NCBI RefSeq assembly: GCF_900156075.1 | Contig: NZ_FTMM01000006.1 | Location: 1-64,000, forward strand | Origin: Chryseobacterium sp. RU37D | GTDB lineage: Bacteria; Bacteroidota; Bacteroidia; Flavobacteriales; Weeksellaceae | Direction: 5' to 3' | Length of the DNA stretch: 64,000 nt | Shown here: piece by piece, positions 16,831 through 23,912 of the stretch | Layout: every line of letters begins with the position of its first letter | How positions within the stretch are numbered: the first letter of the stretch is position 1 | The notes under the pieces: model-generated | The model's input: only the letters and a program-made list of their open reading frames with translations | What the model was told of the DNA's origin: nothing | Database searches by the model: none | Translations under genes and position numbers: made by a program

Positions 16831-17685
16831 TTAAGCATTTGCTGCCAATAATTTCATTGTTTTAGAAACGGTATCTCTGATTTCGGTTCTTTTTACGATG
16901 AAATCAACAAACCCTTTCTCCTGTAGGAACTCCGATGTCTGGAAACCTTCCGGTAAGTCTCTACCGATTGTTTCACGGATTACCCTTGGTCCTGCAAACC
17001 CGATCAAAGCGCCTGGTTCAGCCATAATGATATCTGCTGTCATTGCAAACGAAGCCGTAATACCTCCGAAAGTAGGATCACAAAGATAAGCAATGTATAA
17101 AAGTCCTGCTTCTGAAAGCTGGGCTAGTTTTGCCTGTACTTTTGCCAACTGCATCAAAGAATATGTAGCTTCCTGCATTCTTGCGCCACCAGACTGGCAA
17201 ATAATCATGTAAGGAAGCTTATGTTTGATACAATAATCTACCGCTCTTCTGATTTTTTCTCCCATTACAGAGCCCAAAGATCCTCCAATAAAAGCGAAAT
17301 CCATGCACGAAACTACCATTTCAGCGCCTTTTACAGTTCCCACTGCATTTCTGATGGAGTCGGTAAGTTTTGTTTTTGCTTTTACTTCTTTCAGACGGTC
17401 TGTATAAGACTTAGTGTCTTTGAAGTTCAGCATGTCTATACTTTCAACATTAGCGTCCAGTTCAGTAAATTTACCATCATCGAAAAGGATATCAAAAAAT
17501 TCTGCACTTCCTATTCTTACATGAAATTCGTCTTCCGGAGAAACGTAGTTATTTCTCTTCAATTCATCATGTTCTACCACTTTTCCTGACGGAGTCTGAT
17601 GCCAAAGACCTTTGGGAACATCCTTTTTTTCATCAGTAGAAGTCGTAATGTTTTTTGTTTTTCTTTTAAACCAGTCGAATGCCAT
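16831..17685 (-). CDS. accD: Acetyl-CoA carboxylase carboxyltransferase beta subunit, zinc-finger-less
   Basis: Transfers carboxyl from biotin to acetyl-CoA at the first step of fatty-acid synthesis, working with AccA. Carboxyltransferase motifs are intact: [29 protein letters not shown] and GFAGPRVI. The N-terminal four-Cys zinc ribbon of E. coli AccD is gone: the positions read WHQTPSGK (Thr31, Ser33) and YVSPEDEFH (Ser49, Asp52). The fold of the segment appears kept. 284 residues. It stands upstream of the DUF6973 gene. Confidence 0.95.
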   Translation of the reverse strand: MAFDWFKRKTKNITTSTDEKKDVPKGLWHQTPSGKVVEHDELKRNNYVSPEDEFHVRIGSAEFFDILFDDGKFTELDANVESIDMLNFKDTKSYTDRLKEVKAKTKLTDSIRNAVGTVKGAEMVVSCMDFAFIGGSLGSVMGEKIRRAVDYCIKHKLPYMIICQSGGARMQEATYSLMQLAKVQAKLAQLSEAGLLYIAYLCDPTFGGITASFAMTADIIMAEPGALIGFAGPRVIRETIGRDLPEGFQTSEFLQEKGFVDFIVKRTEIRDTVSKTMKLLAANA

Positions 17686-17689
17686 TTAT

Positions 17690-17765
17690 TAAATTTTAGA
17701 TTTTAGATTTTGAATTTTAGATTTTAAAGATCATTTAAAATTTATAATCCAAAATTTATAATTTA
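17690..17765. repeat. AT-rich short direct repeats between fbaA and accD
   Basis: ATTTTAGA is repeated three times at 17692-17723, followed by two AATTTATAAT-type units. Low complexity; no gene or clear signal. Confidence 0.4.
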
Positions 17766-17767
17766 TT

Positions 17768-18835
17768 TTAAAGCGTATTTACGTTATTTAAGTCTTCAAA
17801 TGCTTTTACCAGTCTTGTAGAGAAAGTTTCTTCTCCTTTTCTCACCCAGACTCTCGGATCGTAGAATTTCTTATTTGGTTTTTCTTCTCCCTCCGGATTT
17901 CCGATTTGAGTTCTTAAATAATCAACATTGTTAATCATATAATCTCTTACGCCTTCTGTATAAGCAAACTGAAGGTCTGTATCGATATTCATTTTGATAA
18001 CACCATAGTCAATCGCTTCTCTTATCTCTTCCAAAGTAGATCCGGAACCTCCGTGGAATACGAAGTTAACAGGCTTCGCAGCAGTTCCGAATTTTTCCTG
18101 AACATATTTCTGTGAATTGTCAAGGATTTTTGGTGTAAGAACGACATTTCCGGGCTTATAAACTCCGTGTACGTTTCCGAAAGCCGCTGCAATTGTGAAA
18201 TTGTCAGAAATAGCTTTAAGTTTTTCATAAGTATAAGCTACATCTTCCGGCTGAGTATATAATTTTGAGTTATCAACATCTGAGTTGTCAACACCATCTT
18301 CCTCTCCCCCTGTAACCCCGATTTCTACCTCAAGGGTCATCTGCATCTTAGCCATTCTTTCAAAATATTTAGCAGAAATTTCGAGGTTTTCTTCTAAAGA
18401 TTCTTCAGAAAGGTCAAGCATATGAGAAGAGTAAAGAGATTTTCCTGTTTGTTTAAAGAATTCTTCGTTAGCATTCATTAATCCGTCAATCCAAGGCAAT
18501 AATTTCTTTGCACAGTGGTCTGTGTGAAGAATTACAGTAGCTCCGTAAGCTTCGGCAAGTGTATGAATATGTTTTGCACCTGCAATTGCCCCTAAGATAG
18601 CAGACTTTTGTCCGTCGTTGCTTAATCCTTTTCCTGCATTGTAAGCAGCTCCTCCGTTTGAGAACTGGATAATAACAGGTGAGTTTAATTTTGCTGCTGT
18701 TTCCATTACCGCGTTTACATTGCTAGAACCGATCACGTTTACTGCAGGTAATGCAAATTTGTTTTCTTTAGCATGTTGAAAAATATCGGTAACTAACTGA
18801 CCTGTGGCAACTCCTGCCGGGAAAATTCTGCTCAT
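17768..18835 (-). CDS. fbaA: Class II fructose-bisphosphate aldolase
   Basis: Cleaves fructose-1,6-bisphosphate in glycolysis, or runs in reverse in gluconeogenesis. The zinc site appears in VILHTDHCAKK and in the later VHGVYKPGN and FVFHGGSGST segments; LEVEIGVTGGEEDGVD is the class II signature. At 355 residues it matches the long FbaA type. A single gene lying between nadK and accD on the same strand. Confidence 0.95.
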   Translation of the reverse strand: MSRIFPAGVATGQLVTDIFQHAKENKFALPAVNVIGSSNVNAVMETAAKLNSPVIIQFSNGGAAYNAGKGLSNDGQKSAILGAIAGAKHIHTLAEAYGATVILHTDHCAKKLLPWIDGLMNANEEFFKQTGKSLYSSHMLDLSEESLEENLEISAKYFERMAKMQMTLEVEIGVTGGEEDGVDNSDVDNSKLYTQPEDVAYTYEKLKAISDNFTIAAAFGNVHGVYKPGNVVLTPKILDNSQKYVQEKFGTAAKPVNFVFHGGSGSTLEEIREAIDYGVIKMNIDTDLQFAYTEGVRDYMINNVDYLRTQIGNPEGEEKPNKKFYDPRVWVRKGEETFSTRLVKAFEDLNNVNTL

Positions 18836-18907
18836 GTTTTACTTTTTAATATAAATTATTAAGGTGTTTTTTTAATTTCTGTAAAGGTAATCATTTTTAA
18901 GATATTC

Positions 18908-19774
18908 TTAGTTTCTTTTGTCTTTCCCCCAAAGCAGCTTCTGGCGAATGGTTTCATAAAAGCTCAGATTATTTGGCTGTACAAGTAAAATTTGGAAATT
19001 CGCCTTTCTAATCACAATTTCTTTGTCTGTTTCTATATGAATCAACCGCGAATCCAGCGAAAGGGAATATTGCGAAACCCTACTTTCTACTTTAAATTTT
19101 ATTTTAACTCGGTCATTCACTACCAATGGCCTTACATTCAGGTTGTGGGGAGCGATAGGGGTAATCACGAAATTTTCGTTGTTGGGAGATATAATCGGGC
19201 CTCCACAGCTTAAAGAATAAGCCGTAGAACCAGTTGGTGTAGAAACGATAACACCGTCGCCCCAGAAAACATTTAAAAATTCGTCATTAATATAAGAATC
19301 CACTGTTACCATGGATGTTGTTTCTTTTCTGGAAACAGTGACATCATTTAATGCATACGGAAAAAAATTGTCTAATAGAGGAGAAACTACTTCAATGACA
19401 GATCTGCGGCTCGTTTTTACATCTCCTTTTAAAATAGAATCTAGCTCTTTGAAAGCTTCTTCTTGGGTAAAGCTTGCCAGAAATCCTAATCTTCCGGTAT
19501 TTACTCCTACAATAGGGATTTCAAGATCTTCGATAAAGGTTAAAGAGTTTACGATCGTTCCATCCCCGCCGAAGGTGAAAAATAAATCAACCTCTTTGTC
19601 TACCAGGTCTTGCTTGCAATTAAAGGTTTCGAAAATCTTTGAAAACTGAAGAGCTTCTGCCATCTCATTATACAAAACTGCTCTCACATTTCTGTTTTCC
19701 AACTCGGAAATAAATTTGCTTAAATATAAAAAAGTATCAAGATCTTTTTTCTGAGAGTATATGGCTGCCTTCAT
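18908..19774 (-). CDS. nadK: NAD kinase
   Basis: Phosphorylates NAD to NADP with ATP. GGDGT at residues 69-73 is the active-site motif. The ALNDVTVSR segment corresponds to the NE/D motif, and TPTGSTAYSLSCGGPI is the conserved nucleotide-binding region. 288 residues, full length. The gene starts 5 bases after the CBS-domain gene, so the two are almost certainly co-transcribed. Confidence 0.95.
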   Translation of the reverse strand: MKAAIYSQKKDLDTFLYLSKFISELENRNVRAVLYNEMAEALQFSKIFETFNCKQDLVDKEVDLFFTFGGDGTIVNSLTFIEDLEIPIVGVNTGRLGFLASFTQEEAFKELDSILKGDVKTSRRSVIEVVSPLLDNFFPYALNDVTVSRKETTSMVTVDSYINDEFLNVFWGDGVIVSTPTGSTAYSLSCGGPIISPNNENFVITPIAPHNLNVRPLVVNDRVKIKFKVESRVSQYSLSLDSRLIHIETDKEIVIRKANFQILLVQPNNLSFYETIRQKLLWGKDKRN

Positions 19775-19779
19775 TAGTA

Positions 19780-20430
19780 TTAAATTTCTATGAATTTTTG
19801 GAAAAACCCAAATCTATCCTGAAGCAAATCAGATTTTTCATCAGAATAATACTTCTGAACGATTCTATAATCGTACCGATCGAATGTTTCATCAATGGAG
19901 CTTAGGTTTTCATTGCTGATTTTTATTGTCACCTGGATCACTTCGTCTGACATGAAACTGATAAATGCTCCGTAAAATTTGGAATTATTACTTTCCACAA
20001 TATTCGCAATCTCTGTCATGGAATATTTCTTTGAGGTGGTCTCAACAGTAAGAATCGCTCCGGATTCTGAAAACAATGGATATTTCGACAAATCCTGGAA
20101 GATATCCTCACAGCTTATATATCCCAAATACTTTTCAGTTTTATTAATCACGGGGATCACATTAGCGTTAAAAGTATAAAAAAGGCGAATACTATCCATA
20201 ATATTGCTATCCTCAGGAATTGCGAAACGCTCAATCTGATGTTTCAGGTCTTTTAGGGTACCTTCTTCTTCATAGAGAAAATCTTCTGCAAGAGCACCGT
20301 AAAAATGATTAGATTTTTTGATGAAAATATGAGAATATCCAAATGCTTCTAACATGTCCCTTGCTGATTCGATAGAATCAGTAAGGCTAAAACATGGGTA
20401 ATCTTTTGAGATATAGTCCTTGATAAACAT
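19780..20430 (-). CDS. CBS-domain pair protein
   Basis: A 216-residue cytosolic protein with two CBS motifs: residues about 1-60 (DYISKDYPCFSLTDSIESARDML) and 70-120 (DSNIMDSIRLFYTFNANVIPVINKTEKYLGYIS). CBS pairs usually bind adenine nucleotides. The C-terminal about 90 residues look like an ACT-like alpha/beta region. Its tight link to nadK suggests a nucleotide-sensing role in NAD(P) metabolism; this is inference. Confidence 0.85.
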   Translation of the reverse strand: MFIKDYISKDYPCFSLTDSIESARDMLEAFGYSHIFIKKSNHFYGALAEDFLYEEEGTLKDLKHQIERFAIPEDSNIMDSIRLFYTFNANVIPVINKTEKYLGYISCEDIFQDLSKYPLFSESGAILTVETTSKKYSMTEIANIVESNNSKFYGAFISFMSDEVIQVTIKISNENLSSIDETFDRYDYRIVQKYYSDEKSDLLQDRFGFFQKFIEI

Positions 20431-20512
20431 TGTGCTAATTTAAAAAAAATCAACGAAATTTTTTCTGAAACCGTATATTTTTTCTAGCTAAATCAAAAAA
20501 TTGATTTTAAAA

Positions 20513-20543
20513 TTTGTTTGTGAAGAAAAAAAAGCTACCTTTG
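20513..20543 (+). promoter_or_regulatory. Consensus promoter of an intergenic small transcript
   Basis: TTTG (20513-20516), 19 bases, TACCTTTG (20536-20543) is an exact match to the Bacteroidota consensus. No gene lies in this direction; the next structure is a terminator hairpin about 40 bases on. Confidence 0.65.
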
Positions 20544-20548
20544 TAGCC

Positions 20549-20619
20549 TTTCATTTTTACTTTTTATTAGATTTATTTCAAACTGCACTGTCTGTAAGAC
20601 TTCTGCAGTTTTTTATTTT
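20549..20619 (+). ncRNA. Candidate small non-coding RNA
   Basis: The predicted transcript starts about 6 bases after the promoter's TTTG. It is a 30-nt U-rich single-stranded lead with no ATG, then a hairpin: AAACTGCA (20580-20587) pairs with TGCAGTTT (20604-20611), and inside it GTCT (20590-20593) pairs with AGAC (20597-20600). A T-rich run TTTATTTT follows. Promoter plus intrinsic terminator with no reading frame points to an RNA of about 65-70 nt. It lies between nadK-operon and trmH genes that run the other way. I do not recognise the family. Confidence 0.55.
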
Positions 20620-20755
20620 AAGGCTTCTGCAAAATTTCGTTAATTTCAACAAAGTTCGCAAAGGTTTTTAAATTTGTAAATTGGTTTTAAGCTTGCAACG
20701 AGGTTATGCTCAACAAAGAAAACAAGGCTTTGATTAAAAGCTGTCATTATATTTT

Positions 20756-21286
20756 CTACTTCAGAATTTTTGCAAACTCCCACATTATAATTCCGCCGCA
20801 GACACTTACATTTAAGGAATGTTTTGTTCCCAACTGCGGAATTTCTATAAAAGAATCAATGTTCTGTAATGCTTCATCGCTGATACCTTCCACTTCGTTT
20901 CCAAGGATAACAGCGTATTTTTTTGATTTATCTATCGTGAAATCTATGATCATCCGGCTGCCGGTTGTTTGTTCGATACCAATTACTTCAAACCCTTGAG
21001 ATTTTAGATCATTAATTGCCGTATTAATATCACTTTCATAGCTCCAGTCAACACTTTCCGTAGCTCCTAAAGCGGCTTTATGAATTTCACGATGAGGAGG
21101 CTGAGGCGTGATACCGCAAAGAATAATTTTCTGGATCAGAAAAGCATCTGCCGTTCTAAAAGTAGCACCTACATTATGCATGCTTCTGATGTTATCTAAA
21201 ACCACTATCAAAGGGATTTTTTTAACGTTTTTGAATGTTTCTACATCGATCCTGTTGAGCTCTTCTAGTTTTAATTTGTGTACCAA
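20756..21286 (-). CDS. TrmH/SpoU-family RNA 2'-O-methyltransferase
   Basis: An S-adenosylmethionine-dependent RNA ribose methyltransferase with the trefoil-knot SPOUT fold. Motif 1 is LDNIRSMHNVGATFRTADAF, motif 2 is AVILGNEVEGIS, and motif 3 is IPQLGTKHSLNVSVC. The target (tRNA or rRNA) cannot be decided. No ATG precedes the conserved start; TTG at 21286 gives VHKLKLEELNR with AGGA six bases upstream, while another TTG at 21322 would add 12 residues. 176 residues from the chosen start. Confidence 0.88.
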   Translation of the reverse strand: MVHKLKLEELNRIDVETFKNVKKIPLIVVLDNIRSMHNVGATFRTADAFLIQKIILCGITPQPPHREIHKAALGATESVDWSYESDINTAINDLKSQGFEVIGIEQTTGSRMIIDFTIDKSKKYAVILGNEVEGISDEALQNIDSFIEIPQLGTKHSLNVSVCGGIIMWEFAKILK

Positions 21287-21379
21287 TTTTTCCTGTATTA
21301 GTAAGATTATTTCAAGGTGCAATTTACCAATTACCTGTTAAATAAAAAACCGGTTCTAGTGGAAATGGTTATTATAAAG

Positions 21380-21612
21380 ATTAATGCTTTGAAATAATTG
21401 ACTTACATGCCTCAGGTTGCAGATAAAGTTGTCCGGAGGAGTAGAGTGGTTGCTTGGGTTTTGTACATTTGTCTCTTTCGGATATTTGTCTAGTCCGGAA
21501 GCTTCTTTTATAGGTTAAAATTTTCCCCTTCAAATTGAAGAATGTTCCTTTCTTGCAACCAATTTTGTTGCACTGCAAAATAGCCCGCGTACCATAGGCA
21601 TGGGCATATTTT
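21380..21612. other. Gene-free, possibly structured region
   Basis: Between bestrophin and trmH, 21323-21849 has no convincing gene. Within it 21380-21612 is less AT-rich than its flanks and contains TGCAAC/GTTGCA (around 21552-21570) and a GCCC...GGGC hairpin (around 21585-21607) on the minus strand. A 65-residue open frame here looks like chance. It could be a leader RNA of trmH, a small RNA, or remains of an old gene. Confidence 0.3.
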
Positions 21613-21849
21613 ATTTCTGGAATAGTTTTGAATTTAAGTTAATATTATGTGTTGGATTCTAAGTATTACTTAATCATATAAACTAATTCTTAGTTGGAAT
21701 TACTAAAAAAAAATGTATCAGTTTTTCAGTAAAAAAAGGTTTATTTTTATTAAAGAAAATTCACTAATTTGTGATTAAAAAATAATTTAGCTATTTGCCA
21801 GATATTAAAGGAGTTATTTAATAATTAAACAAGCTGATTTAAAATTGTC

Positions 21850-22746
21850 TTACTTTTTTGAATTCATGATCTGATAAACGCTTTTCTCAATATTCTGGGC
21901 AATGGTTTCCATAGGAATATCATTTTCATCATTGTTAAAAGGGTCTTCAATCTCTTCAGCAATTAGTTCCAGGCTCATTAAAACGTAATAAACAAAAATT
22001 GTTAAAGGGATTATAAAAAAACCAATGGAAATAACATAAGCAACAGGTAAAGCCAAAACATAGAAAATAATAAATTTCTTCACAAAGGATGAATAAGAAT
22101 AAGGAATAGGTGTATTTTTAATCCTTTCGCAGCCACCGCAGACATCAAGAAAACCAGAGAGTTGTGTATCAAGATACAGCATTTCCACATCTGATATTTT
22201 CCCCTGTTTTTTTAATTGATTTAATTTGTGTGTCAAAAGAATAACGATCTCGCTCGGCCCATGATGCCTGATGTATTCCTCAATTTCAGAATAATCTTCA
22301 TCCAACGCCAGCCTGGTGGACTCTTTTGAAAGATGTTTTGCCAGAAAATGCGGAAAAAATTTTAAATATCTTGCAATTTGCTTTGCATCATTTCTGTCAT
22401 TTTCCAGTATGACATTAATTTTTATTGCAAAATTTCTTGTATCATTGACGAGCTTTCCCCAGAGCTTTCTACCTTCCCACCATCTGTCATAAGCCGTATT
22501 GGTCCTGAAAACCAGAAGTAAAGAAAGAACAAAACTCAACAGGGAGTGAATAAGGCTCACATTACTCACCGCAGATTTTGAAGAAAGATGAAGATACTCT
22601 ATTTCCAGATACTCAATGCCCCAGGAATACAAACCCACCAATAGCATCGTTGGGAAAAGGATTTTCAGGGTGTCACTTTTATGTAAGCTGAAAAGGATTT
22701 TCAGGAAATGTTTGGTATTGTAAACTCTCATAAATCGCGTTATCAC
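21850..22746 (-). CDS. Bestrophin-family ion channel protein
   Basis: A 298-residue membrane protein of the bacterial bestrophin (RFP-TM, YneE) group, which forms pentameric channels. Visible signatures are the N-terminal helix region and DRWWEGRKLWGKLVNDTRNFA, the strongest family motif; then YSYSSFVKKFIIFYVLALPVAYV and a C-terminal EEIEDPFNNDENDIPME that matches the conserved acidic cluster. Bacterial members conduct cations, but the ion here is unknown. Monocistronic. Confidence 0.9.
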   Translation of the reverse strand: MITRFMRVYNTKHFLKILFSLHKSDTLKILFPTMLLVGLYSWGIEYLEIEYLHLSSKSAVSNVSLIHSLLSFVLSLLLVFRTNTAYDRWWEGRKLWGKLVNDTRNFAIKINVILENDRNDAKQIARYLKFFPHFLAKHLSKESTRLALDEDYSEIEEYIRHHGPSEIVILLTHKLNQLKKQGKISDVEMLYLDTQLSGFLDVCGGCERIKNTPIPYSYSSFVKKFIIFYVLALPVAYVISIGFFIIPLTIFVYYVLMSLELIAEEIEDPFNNDENDIPMETIAQNIEKSVYQIMNSKK

Positions 22747-22896
22747 TACAAATATAATTTTTTCATTTGATCCTTTCTTTACAATAAAGCATAATTTTTT
22801 TTCAGGGCGTTCACTCTTTGAACGAATATTAATACTTAAATCTCTTTGAATTTAAAAAAAACACTATTTTTATTCCACATTTTAATTACCCACAAA

Positions 22897-23790
22897 ATGA
22901 TCCTCGAAAACGTAGATGTTGTAACAGATATTAGTAAAGAAGATTTTCAGAAAAATTATTTCAAAAAGCATAAGCCGCTTCTGATTAAAAACTTTGCGAG
23001 CCGTTGGGATGCCTTCGACAAATGGAATTTTGATTTCATCAGGGAAAAAGCAGGTGATCAGGATGTTCCTTTGTATGATAACAAGCCTGCGGATGCCTCT
23101 AAAAGCTCAGACGCACCGGTAACTCACATGAAAATGAAGGATTATATTGATACGATTAAAAGCAAACCTTCAGATCTCAGAATTTTTTTTTACATCATCA
23201 CCGACCGCCTTCCGGAGTTGTTGAAAAATTTCACTTATCCGGATTTAGGGATGAAATTTTTTAAGCGCCTTCCCACTTTGTTTTTTGGAGGGAGTGAAGC
23301 ACATGTTTTAATGCATTATGATGTGGATCTGGGAGATTTTTTGCATATTCATTTTGAAGGTAAAAAAAGGATACTTTTATTTGACCAAAAACAGTCTGCG
23401 TTTTTATATAAAGTTCCACTTTCGGTTCATACAGTTTATGATGTAGATTACGAAAACCCTGATTATGAAAAGTTTCCGGCTTTAAGGCATGCTAAAGGTT
23501 TTGAAATTTTCATGGAACATGGCGATGCGCTTTTTATTCCAGGGGCGTTTTGGCATTTCAACCGATATTTAGAACCAGGATTTTCATTGTCGCTTCGTGC
23601 GCTTCCAAATAAACCGAATATTTTTGCAAGTATGCTGTATCATGTTTTTATCATGAGATATACGGATAAACTGATGAGAAAGATTTTCAAAGCTAAATGG
23701 GTGAATTATAAACAAAAATGGGCTTATGAGAAAAGCTCGAAGGCTTTAGCCCAAAAAAGTATTGATACGACAAACCTAACAGGTTTTTAA
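22897..23790 (+). CDS. JmjC/cupin-like oxygenase protein
   Basis: From ATG 22897 (297 residues) it resembles bacterial cupin_8 (JmjC-like) proteins, Fe(II)/2-oxoglutarate hydroxylases. MHYDVDLGDFLHIHFEGKKRI has the H-x-D pair, and a later GDALFIPGAFWHFNRYL gives the distal His. The substrate may be a protein or small molecule. A longer frame from 22846 adds an unlikely leader. The last codons lie in a palindromic repeat (23771-23803) that supplies the stop, so the natural C-terminus may have been altered by its insertion. Confidence 0.82.
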   Translation: MILENVDVVTDISKEDFQKNYFKKHKPLLIKNFASRWDAFDKWNFDFIREKAGDQDVPLYDNKPADASKSSDAPVTHMKMKDYIDTIKSKPSDLRIFFYIITDRLPELLKNFTYPDLGMKFFKRLPTLFFGGSEAHVLMHYDVDLGDFLHIHFEGKKRILLFDQKQSAFLYKVPLSVHTVYDVDYENPDYEKFPALRHAKGFEIFMEHGDALFIPGAFWHFNRYLEPGFSLSLRALPNKPNIFASMLYHVFIMRYTDKLMRKIFKAKWVNYKQKWAYEKSSKALAQKSIDTTNLTGF

Positions 23791-23803
23791 AACCTGTTAG
23801 GTT
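23771..23803. repeat. Perfect palindrome AACCTAACAGGTT...AACCTGTTAGGTT
   Basis: The arms are complementary over 13 bases with a short A/T loop. It spans the end of the JmjC-like gene. One arm (AAACCTGTTAGGTT) recurs at 63319-63332, so it is a dispersed element and may also act as a terminator. Confidence 0.6.
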
Positions 23804-23912
23804 TCATAGTCCGGACTAGGTAAATTCTTTAAAAAGACAAGTCTTCCAAAAAGCTTTATTCCTTCTATTTTATTTCATATTTTTACCGACCTAAATTTTA
23901 AGAACGATTTTA

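Noticed and set aside
21381-21578. 65-residue minus-strand frame
   Set aside because: No signal, domain or promoter; unlike coding composition of neighbours.
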